Source: Euborellia annulipes (lineage: Eukaryota; Arthropoda; Insecta; Dermaptera; Anisolabididae). Taken from it: DNA of 64,000 nucleotides. Each line of letters starts with the position of its first letter. The first letter of the stretch is position 1. Under the pieces are notes generated by a model. The model worked only from the letters and a program-made list of their open reading frames with translations. It was not told the origin of the DNA and did no database searches. The position numbers and the translations under genes were made by a program. Shown piece after piece: positions 1 through 12,255 of this stretch. The stretch covers positions 59,089 through 123,088 of the forward strand of contig JAKCPI010002673.1 of NCBI GenBank assembly GCA_023213315.1. Direction: 5' to 3'.

Positions 1-95
1 TTTAATTGAAATAAAATTTTGTCGCATGAGACGGCGAATTGACCAGTAAGACAAGAGACGGATACTATACCTCTGTGGTATGACCCTCGGGCAAA
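1..95 (-). mobile_element. SINE-B, partial at the window edge
   Basis: Minus-strand body and head (AATTGAAATAAAATTTTGTC, GCATGAGACGG) ending in a CCCGAGGG-like start. The 3' core lies outside the window. Confidence 0.55.
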
Positions 96-1328
96 ATAAA
101 TATAAAAAAAAAAAAGCAACGATCTAGGTGGCTGTTGCATTTTCTACTCTATTGCCAGGCACCCCGAAACTTCGATTGATTAAATATAAATTACCAGATT
201 GATTTCATTTCAAATGATAGTAAATTAAAAGAGAAGAAAAGAAGTTCAGAGTATGTACTCACTCTGGGAGAGATTGTATAAAATGTATGACTCGAAAGAA
301 GGCCAACTCACCTGAAACAAAAAAAGGAGGTATGATTTAAAAAAAAAAATATAATAATAATGTTTAAGAAAATACAAGTGAAGGGATGGGTAGAGACAGC
401 CAAATCCTCTAATTTCTTGTCAATTATCCAAAAACGTTTCGGCGCTTTTATTTAATATGCTCTCTTTTCAGTCCAATCTATATACAATTTATATTTTAAG
501 TTTTATTAAATTGCTAGCTTCATAAACAAAAGAGGGTTTGTCCCCTGGAAGAGGGTTTCTGCATTACACACTAACTATAGGTCAAATAACTACCCATAGG
601 TGAAGCTACCGGCCCTAAGTGGCTAGAAAAAACTATATCCATATTTTAATTTAAAATGGAAAATTTTTTATAAATTTTTTAAATCGTTTGTTTTAATTAA
701 AACTATTTAAAGGAGCAGGTGCAGCCAAAAATAATGATTTGATAAAACTATTTAAATTGTTTCAATAGTTTTTAGATGACTCATATTTACCCTTTAATTT
801 ATGCCCTTTTATAATATTACACCCTCGCTCAATGACTACTATTCTAAGGGATCTTTTCTTTTTTTCCTAGCACCATTTACCCTTAAAAGGTCATCTTTTG
901 ATTTTTTTTTCTTGTTAAAGGCCAGTTTTTGACACTAGGAAGGGATAGCTTTGTGTCATAGTGACTGTCTTCCATAAAAAAGAAAAAAAATTTGGGGTTA
1001 AGCAATATCTTTTGTCATCACAATGTTTGTCCCGCAATAAAAATCGCTTTTAACTGCCTGTTTTTGAGTTTGACGGTTTTAGAAAGAAACTTGAAATTTT
1101 TTGGTCAGTTTGGTTTTTGAATCGGCCAAGAAAACAACAGTGAATGAATGATTCTAATGTAAGAAGAAAAAATAGTGCCGTTCGGGGGAATGTGTTGTTT
1201 ACAGTGAAAATTGATATGCAAATTGCGAGAAGGTAAATAAAAATCTTTCAGCTAATATTAATACTTATTTCATCTAGTTTCAGTAAGCACACAATACAAT
1301 AACTAATTTTACACCAATCAAACTTCCA
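96..1328. other. AT-rich DNA, nothing recognised
   Basis: Homopolymer A/T runs, no open frame over 60 codons, no repeat family detected. Confidence 0.5.
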
Positions 1329-1376
1329 ATTTACAACGTTTCGGACTAACTTTATTGGACTATCATCAGGTATGAG
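1329..1376 (-). other. Hammerhead-like core motif
   Basis: On the minus strand CCTGATGATAGTCC is followed by AGTCCGAAACGTTG. CTGATGA and GAAAC are core words of hammerhead ribozymes, but the segment between them does not form a proper stem II, so activity is doubtful. Confidence 0.3.
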
Positions 1377-1772
1377 GGAGTTGTCATATTTTATGAATAT
1401 ATTAAATATTTCACCATTTTTAATATCTTAAAAATATAAAGATTTCTAATTAGTAATTAGTAATATTTATATTTTTAGGTAGAAATGTTCTAAATTTGGA
1501 GTTTGATTGGTGGAGAGACTACTCACTCCATTCTGGCTAATTGTAAATATTTTAAATGTAAATATTTATACTGGTTTACTTGAAAAAGGTGGTGATTTTG
1601 TTCTTTTTTTTCTACTCTCTTTCATTCACTTAATAATACTGTTTGATTAAAAAATAAAAGAAATAATTTTTTCTTAAGTACTAGCTTATTTAAATTTTAA
1701 ATTTACTAGGCCTATATTTTAAAATTGTCGACATTTTCCAAACTCTTTATATAAAAAAAGAAGCCGGGTTCA

Positions 1773-2257
1773 CAAGGGCGGGTCCAAGGGAATTTTTCCG
1801 GCGGGAGGGGGGGGTAATCTGGTGTGACTGACCCCACAGCACAAAACTTTCTCTTACTTTTGGTAATTTAATTAAAGTTACATTCTGTACATGTTTACCA
1901 AATTTTTGTGTCGAAATAGATTTGAACACACACCCCTTTAGACCATTTTGAGGGATCTACTTTTTTGGAATCAGGGACCCTCAAAACGAGTATTTTCATC
2001 AACATCCTCGACATCTACACGATTGCAATATTACCTATAGGTCTAGAGATAAGAGAAAGAAAAAAAAATACATATAGGCCTATAATATAAATCAAATTTG
2101 TAAGTATTAATTTTTAGAATTTTATATTAAAAATAAAATTTAATTTGTGCAAGAAAAACGCTAAATTTTCAGCAAATTTTTTATTAGTTTACAAGGGAAT
2201 ATTTCCAATTATTTCGGAGATCTATCGGTACTCCTTCTTCAGTAGATTTCACCTCCT

Positions 2258-2297
<40 letters not shown>

Positions 2298-2467
2298 CAC
2301 GTATTGCCTTGTAAACTAATAAAAAAATTGCTGAAAACTTAGCGTTTTTCTTTCACAAATAAACCAATTTCAACAACACCACTAACGGAGAATAAAATTT
2401 AATTTCCAAGAAAAATATTTTTTTTAAATATCGGTGGGGAGGTAATTACCCCTTGTATTCGCCCTTG
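1773..2467 (+). mobile_element. hAT MITE, family HG, long copy
   Basis: Starts CAAGGGCGGGTCCAAGG and ends GTATTCGCCCTTG. It contains the hairpin-derived piece plus a longer stretch of minus-oriented L (about 1905-2065) that the shorter HG copies lack. It is interrupted by the poly-G foldback insertion at 2147-2390. No 8-bp duplication is visible. Confidence 0.55.
2147..2390. mobile_element. Foldback insertion with a 36-nt G run
   Basis: A 244-bp insert flanked by the 15-bp direct repeat AATAAAATTTAATTT (2132-2146 and 2391-2405). Its two halves pair as an inverted repeat of about 48 bp (GCAAGAAAAACGCTAAATTT at one end). The loop has a hammerhead-like motif and 36 consecutive G (2259-2294). 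The 15-bp duplication suggests retroposition rather than cut-and-paste. Confidence 0.7.
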
Positions 2468-3003
2468 TCATGACTGCATGATTTCTAGGCAAGCACTAGA
2501 AGAATCTAAACCAAAATATATAAATTATTAAAGTTCATTTAAATAAAATGAGAACATAAAACTTATGACAAAAGCTTATTAAAGAGAAGTGGTACTTCAT
2601 TTTAATAAGAATAAAAATACCGATTTAACTATTTCTAATTAAATTTAAAAAAAAAGCCCTCGAGTAAGACAATTATTTTTATCTTTATCTTAATTAATTT
2701 ATATTATAGACCTAGTATAATTTTAAACTTGATTGAATAATTTCTAAAACGAATAAATTGACACTTTGTTAGAGCTTCAATGAAGAAATCGAGTCAAAGT
2801 GTATTAAGTCCCTTGGAAAACAAAAAGTCAATCTCTGAACGCTTGATGAACTTGTTCTTGCCGAAGAAAAGCCATTAACAAGAAGAATTGCTCCCACTCC
2901 CCCTTTTATATCTTTTCTTCTTTTTCTGTCTCTCTGAATGTAGCTGCTATTTATTTATTTAACTTGTATTTTTAATTTATCCCCTGGTGTTTTTTCCCTA
3001 CAG

Positions 3004-3067
3004 GGTCTGGCGAGCATCCGTCTACCTGACTCCTCCCGATATTTCTCTCTCTCGGTTCCCACACCCG
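3004..3067 (+). other. Candidate internal exon, product unknown
   Basis: A 64-bp stretch, GC-richer than its flanks, sits between a pyrimidine-rich acceptor (TTTTTTCCCTACAG ending 3003) and a donor matching the consensus (CCCG|GTAAGT from 3068). Two of three forward frames are open; one reads GLASIRLPDSSRYFSLSVPT and another VWRASVYLTPPDISLSRFPH. I recognise neither. Flanking DNA is very AT-rich, as expected of introns. A chance pairing of splice signals remains possible. Confidence 0.35.
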
Positions 3068-4805
3068 GTAAGTATTTATTTATTTCAGTAGAATAAATAA
3101 GGAAGAAGGTGGATGGGGTATGGAATTTTTTAAATTTTAAATATTATAAATAATAAAGATTCTTTACACTTATCATTTTCTCTTGGCTATAAATAAATGT
3201 AGACTAGTAGAGGAAATATAATATTTGGATCGTAAATAATTCTGATATCGGGATTTTAACGCGAAAAATTAATTTAGCAAAAAGGAATAGGTAAAATTAG
3301 TTTAAAAAATTTTGGTCGTATTTACAATAATTTTTAATTATTAAATAAAAATAATGAGATTAACATAGGTGATAATTCGGATCTTATGCAACCAATTAAA
3401 AAAAAAGAAAATCTCGAAAAAATGTTTTAATAAAAATAGTATGGAAGGAAAAAAACGTTTGAGACAACACGTCCGACAGCTAAGCGTTTGGGTTGCCTAA
3501 ACTCAAGGCCCCACTCTCCCATATGATAGTTAATATTGGAAACTACTTTCCAACCCGCGAATTTTATAAATTATTATGTATTATTTTTTTAATACTAACT
3601 AGATAGAGCTTTATTTAAATAGATAGAAGCTTTTTAAAGTAAAAAAATAAATAAGTAATGTTCAAATCAAAGAAATGCAAATTGCTTTAATTTGCAGCTT
3701 GTTTAGAATTTATTGTAATTTAGAAGTATAGTTAGGAAAGGGATATTTGCCCTTCGCTCCTATTAAACGAAAAAGAGCCGAGAAATAAAAGAATAAATTT
3801 GAAAAACGAAATAAGGGCTACTACCTATAATTCCCAAAATGAACACTATTATTAAAATGAAATTCTTGCTAAAATAATTTAAAAATATAATATAAAAATA
3901 ATAAAAAAAAGTTTTATTTTATCAAGTAGTGTTATTAATGAAAAAAGTTGGACAAAATTAATAATTATTAAAAGTGAATACTTTATTTAATAAATAAGAG
4001 AAAGTAAAAAGGGGTATAAACAAAATTTGATAAAGTCAGGAAGATTTTTTTTTTTAAGTTTATTTGGTTACTTATATTTTAGTTTTGTTCATATATTTTT
4101 ATTATTAATAAAACAGACGAATAAAATTCATGTTTCTCTATTTTTACATAAAAGAGTCTTAAAATTTCCCCTCGATATATAATAAAGAAATAATTTTATA
4201 CGTTTTATCGACTAAAAATTATGTTTAGCACGCTATAATAATTTGATTGCCTGTGTTAACATCATTGTAGCATCTATAAGGACCATTAAACGTCAACGTT
4301 TAACTACGCACTTGTAGAAATATTTATGAATTATGATCTATTCATAATATCGCCATGAACTGGGGCAAAAATGTTTTCGATAAAAGGGGCGCCTTTTAAA
4401 GAGGGGTCATATCAATAAAAAAATAAAGGCCAAATATTTTCTTTAAAGAAGAGGATAGGTTAAACAATAGACCTATCAATTTTGAATTTCTTTAAATATT
4501 TATTTCTAAAAGATAGAAAATATATATTTTTTAAAATTAATTTAATTATAATACTGTATAAATATTACTATCATTGTGTGAAATTTTTGTTTAATTTTGT
4601 CCTAATGAATAGATAACCTTGAATAAATTAATGAACTTTTGATAACAATATCAGAATTACAATTATTTAGCATTTGCTCGGATGATCCTAATTGGTGGTG
4701 ATATGCAAAATTATAAAAAAATTTTATCTATTAAAAATTTTTGATAAATAAATTTCTATTATTATAGATAAAAACAATTTTTAATAACTAATAAAAAATA
4801 ACAAT
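3068..4805. other. AT-rich DNA, nothing recognised
   Basis: Intron-like composition after the candidate exon. CGTTTGAGACAACACGTCCG and AGCTAAGCGTTTGGGTTGCC at 3458-3500 recur inverted at 8780-8830, so a short unnamed repeat is shared. Confidence 0.45.
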
Positions 4806-5190
4806 ATATCGACCCATTTGCTGCATGAGTGTCATAACTCAAAATTTCTATTTTTTCAGGAGATCAACAAAATAAAATTGTTTCACACAGATTTTTATAG
4901 AAATTCAAATTAAAAATGGTATCTGTCTAAATTAATTCTTTATTATCGAAGATATCACTAGTACACCTTCCACAAAGCTTCTTTTTAACTGAAATATTAG
5001 GGTTTTGAAGTCAACAAAGAAGTTTAAAAAAAAATTTGATCTTCAAAAAAATTAGATATTTTGCTGCGTGTATGATAAGCTCAGACACCCTCGCCAGATA
5101 AAAGAGCATTTTTTTGTTATCCTTACAGTGCCAATAACTCGGTAAGGGCGATTTTTGAATTATGACCATATTGCAGCAAATGAGCGATAT
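4806..5190. mobile_element. Inverted-repeat MITE, unclassified
   Basis: Ends ATATCGACCCATTTGCTGCA and, inverted, TTGCAGCAAATGAGCGATAT pair over roughly 35 bp. About 385 bp, AT-rich, no coding sequence. The target duplication is unclear. Confidence 0.5.
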
Positions 5191-5395
5191 GGAATATTAA
5201 AGTGAGAAAATTTTATACGTATATACCAAATACTAGATTTTCCATTAAATATAAATAAAATAATTAAATTAATAAAAAAATTTATTTTTAACTCATTGAT
5301 ATGAATTTATTTTTATATGTACTGAAATTGAATAAATATATCCTCTTTTTACTTTATTACTATCAGCAAGCTTACCGGTATATATATTATATATT

Positions 5396-5620
5396 TTAAT
5401 CAGAGTAAGATATCCATGACATCAAAAATTTACATAAAAATATACAATACCTGACATAAGATTTGAGGTGAGCGAGATTGTATTTATTAAAATTTGTATC
5501 TTTATGTAAATGATTGATGTTATGTAGTTCTTACTCTGATTCAAATGTATTTCAGGCCCGATGATGGTTGTAAATCGACCAAAACCAGTAAACTGCAGTC
5601 TAATAGTCTAATCTAATAAA
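5396..5620. repeat. Inverted repeat followed by a hammerhead-like motif
   Basis: 5398-5447 and 5497-5545 are inverted copies (AATCAGAGTAAGATATCCAT and its partner). A motif CCGATGATGGTTGTAAATCG, then ACCAAAACC, follows at 5557-5586. Confidence 0.4.
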
Positions 5621-5764
5621 TCCTTATAATAAAATATTGTTAGGTTATATTTATCACGAAAGTGTTTATTAAAGCTTTTGTGGTTTGAATTATTATTATT
5701 AGGGGAATTTTTAGTTATAGACCACATTTTGTATTAATTATTTATTAAAAATATAAATACTGTA

Positions 5765-5900
5765 CAGTGAGCCCCACAATTAAGTCCCCACCTGATAGAT
5801 ATAGCCTTAAGTATATGGTATAGTGTATATCGAGTAGTGATATAATTTTAATGAACGAAAAGGTAAAATTTGGTACAGTTGATTTTATTTTACCTTTTCA
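5765..5900 (+). mobile_element. Tc1/mariner-type MITE 1, truncated
   Basis: Starts after TA with CAGTGAGCCCCACAATTAAG and follows MITE 1 to about 5900 (TTTTACCTTTTCAAA). The right half is missing. Confidence 0.7.
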
Positions 5901-6289
5901 AACTGTTGAGGTAACAGTTTCGGCTTAAATTAGATAAGGGCATCTTCAGCTCAACAATTGGACTGAGAGTTTTATTTCGTTTTTGGTTTGGTTTTATTGG
6001 GCAGAGAGTTTTATTTCGTGGAGACTGTTTACCTGGCTGCCTACTCCTTTTATCTATTGTTTATATATTAAAAAATTTAATTAATTAATTTTTTTTTGTA
6101 AAATTTCAATATTTTTTTTGTTGCTTTCCAATTTGAGATTTTTTTGTCTGATCTAGTAACGTTGCCAAAAATATTTCAAGATCTCCGCTTTAGACAATTT
6201 GAATCTAAATGAGTTTGACACGATAGCGTCTAAATGGCTTATTTAATTGCAACTTAACTTAAAAAAAAAAGTTTCAACTTTTTATCTTA

Positions 6290-6640
6290 ATAGTTTGTTA
6301 GATTGGAAAAGGCCAACTAATAAATTGGAATCTCTCTTTTCTCTCTCTCTCTCTCTCGGTCTCGTTCTCTGTTTTAATCTCTTGAAAGTTATTTGATGTA
6401 CATGAATGACATGATGGAAAAGTGAAAATGAATAGAGCCCATTGAAGGTGGAAGGTGGGAGTGCGTTTATCCAGGGATTTATTGCGCTCAGATATCAGCT
6501 CTATGCTCGGTTCCACCTACGCCCTTAAATATTCTCTACTAACCAAACAAAAAAGGACACCAAGACGAATGGGGTCGTAAATATTCAACAGTCTTGGAGA
6601 ATAATTAATTTTATAAAATCGTAGGCGGGATTATCCCTTT
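6290..6640. promoter_or_regulatory. Unique block, possible regulatory element
   Basis: Not repeated in the window. After a CT run (6330-6357) it has CCCATTGAAGGTGG, TTTATTGCGCTCAGATATCA and CTCGGTTCCACC. Homeodomain (TTTATTGC) and GATA (GATATC) words are present. Function is inferred from composition only. Confidence 0.25.
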
Positions 6641-6841
6641 CATAATCTTGGACCATCATATGGGACATATTTTAGTGACAAGATTAAATATAATAGAATT
6701 TAAAAGTTTTTGTTTTTGTTGGTTGTGATTATGGTATAGTGATTATGAACTATGCATATTATAATATTTTGGACAAACGATATCTTTTAATTATTTAAAG
6801 AAATTATTAGAAGAGCTTAATAAAAAAGCAAAGAAAAAAAA

Positions 6842-7240
6842 ATGGCAAAATGAGAATATACATTTAAAAGACCATCTAAAAAATAGTTGATTTATGAATT
6901 AAAAAAAAAAAATCGTTGGAGCGAATTTTGAGAAGATCGAAAAAAACTGAAAAATTACATCAGTAAAGTACTAAGTACTCTTTGGCTAATTTTGTTCAAA
7001 AGCTTCGTGTCACGTACCAGGGGATGCCTAACTTAAATATAAAATTTCAACGACCTAGCTCTTTCCGTTCTTGAGATATTTTGTTCGACACAGACAGACA
7101 GACCTGACAAAAAACCACTTTTTTGGATTCAAGGGACCTCAAAACATGTATATCCATCAAAATCTCGACATTGAATTTTTGACATGAGTCTATTACTTTC
7201 TCTTTATAAGTTATATAGGCTAGAGGTAAGAGAAAGTAAA
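6842..7240 (-). repeat. Repeat L, 5' half
   Basis: Minus orientation, from CAAAATGAGAATATACATTT to TAAGAGAAAGTAAAAA. The hairpin end is missing. Confidence 0.8.
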
Positions 7241-7404
7241 AAATAATGTTAAAATTTTAAACTTTCTTAAAAATTATTATATATTCTTTGAAATTTATTC
7301 GATTGGAAAGGATTTGTTTGAGGTCTAAACACTCAACAAAATTTTCTAGGATCCAGTTAAGACAATCAAGAAAATTATAATTAAATTAAAACGATCAAGA
7401 TATA

Positions 7405-7680
7405 TGGACGGTGTTCTGAAGCATAACTAGGTGGGGGCGAAGGGGCTCCCCCCACCCCGCCCCAAGCTCATCAAGCCTTTGGCGCCCCTCTATACCAACA
7501 TAGGCCCCAGGGCTTCTAAGATATAGCCCAGGGAGGGGGATTTTATCATATTCTTTATATAGATTGTCCAAAAACGTGTATGTTTTTCGTGTATATCTAT
7601 CAAATTCTCGACATTGAATTTTTGACATGAATCCAAAACTTTCTGACTATGCGGTATATGTGTAAAAGAAAAAAATATTC
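7405..7680 (-). repeat. Repeat L scrap with a G/C-rich insertion
   Basis: 7555-7675 is a minus-oriented L start. 7405-7540 is GC-rich (CATAACTAGGTGGGGGCG) and looks like a worn hAT MITE end, but no duplication is seen. Confidence 0.45.
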
Positions 7681-9173
7681 CTCTCCCCTTTTCCCCTAGG
7701 TCACCCTTTTTCAAATAAAAATCTTGGTCACGGTTACTGAAAGAAAAAATATTTCGCAAGCACTATGATCCATCTAAATTTCTGGAGTGTAGGACAAAAT
7801 AAAATCGTATAAATTAAACCATTTTGAAGGTGGGACGCCTAACCTAGCAAGGACACTCTTGTTAAGCATATATTTACGTAATTTTTATCGAATATTTTAA
7901 ACTGTTTTTAATGAATCGTATTTTATTAATTCTCTCTCTTTTAACCTTTGATTGTGTTGCAATTTTATTTATTATTTTAATTATTATTTTATATTTATTT
8001 ACCATATTTTAGAAAACTTAATAACAATTTATTTAAAATTATATATTAAAATTAAATGTTAATTAATTAAACTCTCTCTTTGATAAAATTGGTATAAATT
8101 ATGTTACAAAATTATATTTTGTTATTTATTTAATTTTTTAATTTCTGTTTATATTAATTAATATAATGAAATTCATAAATTTAATGATTAAATACAGTAT
8201 TATAATTAATACTTTAATTATTTTCTTTTTTTAAACAGCAATTTATTAATTTTAAAAACAAATTAATTTGTAAAGTGGGGATGTGTTAGGTTATTTCTAC
8301 TTTCTAAATAGTAACATGCTAGTTACGTTGAGGATTTTTGTAAATATAGCCGTCCTTTTCAGTTGTGGGAGGGAACTCCTTGACCTCGTCCCTTTCTGTC
8401 AAAAAAACTTCCTTTAATTAATAGAAATAAGATTAAATTTCGAGATGAGTTTTTTTGATGATCGCACCTCGTGGACTCGAACCAGAGCTTTCCTTTCTCG
8501 CGTCGGACGCGAGTAGATCTGGCTCGAGACTATGGATAGTCTCAAGCATACACAAACTCATCTCCCAAATTTATCTTAAACGATGTATTAACTGACTCCC
8601 TCTATAGTGAGTTGATAAATAAACCTTCAACTAATTGAATCTAGTTAGTATAAAAAAATACAATCAAATATATATTAATTAATAATAATTTCAAACTTAG
8701 ACAGAATCTATTAACCGAAAAAATTCTCGGGTTTGATAGTCTTTCCAGTATTAACTACCAGCGAGAATTGAGCCTTGAGTTTAGGCAACCAAAAACGCTT
8801 AGCTGTCGGAAGTGTTGTCTCGAAAGTTATTTTTCCTCCATCTATTGCAATATATTTAAAAAAAAAATTATTTATGTTTTAATATTTTACAAATGCGATT
8901 TGGTTGACTAAACTCAAAGCTTAAGAATTCCTTCCCCCTCTCTCCTCACAGTTATTAATGTCACAGGCTGGACATAAATGAAACCAATAATTTGTTTCTT
9001 ATTAATATATGAATTTATAAATATATCTTTTGAAAATGAAGCAATGATACGATTTACGGTTATTATCCATCCCATATATAAACAATTAGTGAAACACCGG
9101 GGCTGTGTATAAATTTATTTTCCTTCAAAGGGCTCCCTATTCGCTAAAGTCGAGAACCGCTGGTATTCATACA
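7681..9173. other. AT-rich DNA with a short shared repeat and a tRNA-like fragment
   Basis: 8770-8835 is the inverted partner of 3458-3505. GTCGAGAACCGCTG at 9150-9164 looks like a worn hAT end. Otherwise nothing is seen. Confidence 0.4.
8455..8600 (-). mobile_element. tRNA-like fragment, possible third SINE type
   Basis: The minus strand has GGTTCGAGTCCACGAGG, a good B box, with GCGTCCGACGCGAG nearby. A similar B box in a like setting is at 62740-62830. Too little remains to define a family. Confidence 0.3.
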
Positions 9174-9185
9174 GAATATAAATAT

Positions 9186-9434
9186 TTTTTATTTTAACAC
9201 TCACACTTTTTCCCATTCACACTCACATACACATGCATACAGTCTTTTCGGCAACTTGGGCCATATAAGACTTTCCCTACTCAGTGTTTTAGTAATTATC
9301 TATTGGGGGTCCAGGCATTCTTATTTAATAAATTTGGTATCCAAATAAAATCATCGGACTGCCTGGGATTCAAACCCGCGACCTTGGTATATAAGGCAGG
9401 CGCACTACCAGCTACACCAAGCCCGAAAGGACTG
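9186..9434 (-). mobile_element. SINE-A, full length
   Basis: tRNA-derived SINE: head with A-box-like TGGTGTAGCTGGTAGTGCG and B-box-like GGTTTGAATCCCAGGCAG, a body CCAAATGG/CCTGGACCCCC, a conserved ATGGCC..AG..TGCCGAAAAGAC, and a GTGTGAATGTGAGTG tail. The 12-bp duplication GAATATAAATAT is at 9174-9185 and 9435-9446. Confidence 0.9.
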
Positions 9435-9639
9435 GAATATAAATATAATCAACTTTTTAATTAATAAAAAAAAATAAGTTGTTTTAACAAAAATCTCATT
9501 TCAAACAATAATAAGATAAAATGAATTCAATTAAAGGTTTAATAAAATATTCATAATAATAAAATAGAATAAAGATGGTAGTTTTTTAGATCGATTTAGC
9601 TTAAATTATTAAGAAAATCTCTGCTTTGTAGAATTAGAA

Positions 9640-10120
9640 ATGAAGCTTGCGGTATGTCAGTGTGTCTCTGTGTTTTTCAAGAAGAGAAAGAGAAGGGGAA
9701 TAATGCGTCTGTATAAGTGAGTATATGTGTGACTGTGTGTGTGTATTGCAGGCAAAGCTCCTTGCGAGAGAGAGAGAGAGAAGGGTATATGGTGAATAGG
9801 CAATGTTAGCGTTGCGAATGGGCCATAGAGCTCGTTGCTTTGAGAGCCCATCCCGGCTCAAGTGCCCATCACCTCCCATTCCCGGCAAGGGAATCCCCCC
9901 ATTCACCTACTACTACTACTACTCTTTGCTTTGGCCCCTCCCACGCGCCACGGGGGAAGGGGGAAGGCTCTGTTTCTCCCCCCCCTTCCTGGGCTCATGT
10001 TGACTCGCCCGGCCGCTACGCGTCGCCACTGGCTCAGAATCCGGCACCACAGCCACTCGCGGCTCCCCTTTCAAACAACGAACTCAGTGGGTGGGACCAC
10101 CTTCTTTTTCCCCTCGTTTC
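9640..10120. promoter_or_regulatory. GC-rich unique block, possible promoter or regulatory element
   Basis: GA and GT runs (9660-9790), then about 330 bp of GC-rich DNA with several CpG (CCCGGCCGCTACGCGTCGCC), unlike anything nearby. Several short open frames overlap here in different frames, and none looks coding. Confidence 0.3.
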
Positions 10121-10339
10121 AAAAAATAAATAAATGTTTATTACTTTATCATACATATATGAATATATATATGTATTATCAAGCGAAGACACCCTTCTTC
10201 CATTTTTCATATAAATAGTAAAAAAAAAAATCAAATTTGAAGTTAGGATATTTTGACTAAAATGAGCAACGAATATAGAATTTTGAAATTATAGTTGTGC
10301 CTTTAGTTAGAAATTCCAGCAAAAATTGAGAAGAATTAT

Positions 10340-10591
10340 GCCCTCGAGCTTGGTGTAGTTAGTAGCGTGCCGACTTTCTATACCGAACGTCGCGGATTCG
10401 GACCTCAGGCAGTCCGATGATTTTATTTAAGCTAGTTGAATACCAAAGAAATGCCTGGACCCCCAATATATAAGCTTATTATAAATAACAACGGTTATCG
10501 TATAGTCTTATATGGCCTGAATTGCCAAAAAAGACAGTGTGAATATGTGAGTGTGAGTGTGGATGAGAAAAAAGTGTGTTTAAAAAAAAAA
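10340..10591 (+). mobile_element. SINE-A
   Basis: Head GCTTGGTGTAGTTAGTAGCG, body and A-rich tail as in the family. Flanks GAGAAGAATTAT (10328-10339) and GAGAAGAATCAT (10592-10603) agree at 11 of 12. Confidence 0.9.
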
Positions 10592-10603
10592 GAGAAGAAT
10601 CAT

Positions 10604-11489
10604 ATAGAAAAAAATCATAAGCCCTTCGCCCCCCCCCCCCCCTCTAAAAGCATGAAGGATAATGTATGATACATAAAATTTAAAGTAAAGATGAGAATTC
10701 TGAAAACGACCTGACTATAAAATTCTCAAGTAAAAGAGTTAAATTATATCACTTCAATTTTCATTTGAAAGAACGTGTTTTTTTCTTATCCATGATCTTA
10801 AGAAAATTCTCCCTCCCCCCTTAAATGAAATTAAAAAACAAAGATGATTAAATAAAACAAAAAAACTGTGTAAAATAAATTAATATTTAATAGAAAAGAT
10901 TGCAAAGTCATCTATCTCATCGTCTTCAAATTAACTTTTCCAGGAATTAATTATTAAAATTTTTATAATTAATGAGCTAATGATACAAAGATGACCTCCC
11001 CCGTGCCCCCTCCACGATCCTTCTCGAACCTCTTTGTCTCTAAGCCAGATATTTATTAATTAAATAGGAGTATATAAAAAGATAAAAATTGTTTAAAAAT
11101 AATAAGAATTAAAATTTTATATAATAGGCCTACCTAATTTGTTTCCACTCATCCAATTTATTTTACTGTTTGTATAATTGGGAAATGAAATAAAAAAAAA
11201 AATACACAAATCCCAAAGATCTTGTTATTAATTCATTAAACGAATGAAATATTTTATTAAATTTATGTCCAATAAAAACCATAAATACATTTTTTTTAAA
11301 CTTTATTACACATAGAGGGGATGTTTGAAGTAAAATTCATGAAGCTCAAATGGAGTGTTAAGAAATTATTTGATGGATTTAATTAAATTAATGTGCATAT
11401 TTAATTAAAATAGTATTTGTATGTGTGCGCTATGCGGTTCTAGATAAATTACAAATTTTTTTCCCAGCATTATAGATCTGTAGAGTACT
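10604..11489. other. AT-rich DNA, nothing recognised
   Basis: A run of 15 C at about 10629-10643, otherwise AT-rich sequence without repeats or open frames. Confidence 0.45.
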
Positions 11490-12010
11490 AATAACAACAT
11501 ACACACAAGCCATTAACGAATGGCAATATTAACGAGATAATAACGGCAGAGCATTTTGCTAATGCGCCCTGTTATCAGTCATTGGTGAAGGGGGGTTTTG
11601 GTTGGTTGGTGATGGGATTTGATGCCGGTTGCATCCCCCTTTTGCATCCCCCAGATAGACAGACAGACACCTTCATCCACCCACTTAACAAAATGGGGGA
11701 TCGCCTATGGGAGGGTGTGAGATATTGCCACCATTTCCAATCTAATCCCGAAACGCAAAGCTAACCCTTTTCCCTTGTTCGGAGCATCGGGGTGTAATTA
11801 CAAGTTTTGAATAAGTAATGGCCCCTCTTGTAAAGCCCACCCCCCTCGGCTGATTTATTGTCAATTAAATGCCCTGGAAGGACGCGTGGCCGGATATTAA
11901 ACTCAAGATCTAACCCAATTAGGCGCTCGTTCATCGTTGAGTCATAAGACGACGGCACCAGTGTATGGATATTCATAAAGATATGCAGTAATGAAATTAT
12001 TTTTAAACAT
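11490..12010. promoter_or_regulatory. Unique block with homeodomain-like sites
   Basis: GCATTTTGCTAATGCGCCCT, TCAATTAAATGCCC, CCCAATTAGGCGCTCG and GATATGCAGTAATGAAATTA are typical of homeodomain or POU targets. Short open frames at 11582-11976 are probably chance. Confidence 0.3.
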
Positions 12011-12111
12011 AAAGAAGGTCTCGTAATGAAAAAGAGATTAAATTAAAATTAAAATTCATTATGAGATAATAGATATTATTTAAATATTAGAGAAATATAT
12101 TACCTATAAAA

Positions 12112-12255
12112 AATCTGGTGTGACAAGCACAGAACACAACTTTCGATTACCGAAGATAAGAGCTGTGCTTGTCACACCAGATTTTTTGTGTCGAGATATA
12201 TTTAGTTTCCGACAGTACGGTATATTCGATTTTCAAGATGTAAAATTTATATGTT
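12112..12255 (-). repeat. Repeat L, terminal hairpin and adjacent piece
   Basis: AATCTGGTGTGACAAGCACA pairs with TGTGCTTGTCACACCAGATT around a short loop, followed by TGTCGAGATATATTTAG and ACAGTACGGTATATTCGA. Confidence 0.8.

Noticed and set aside
9634..10234. Several overlapping open frames in a GC-rich block
   Set aside because: Different frames on both strands are open because of composition. None has a domain or splice context I can defend.
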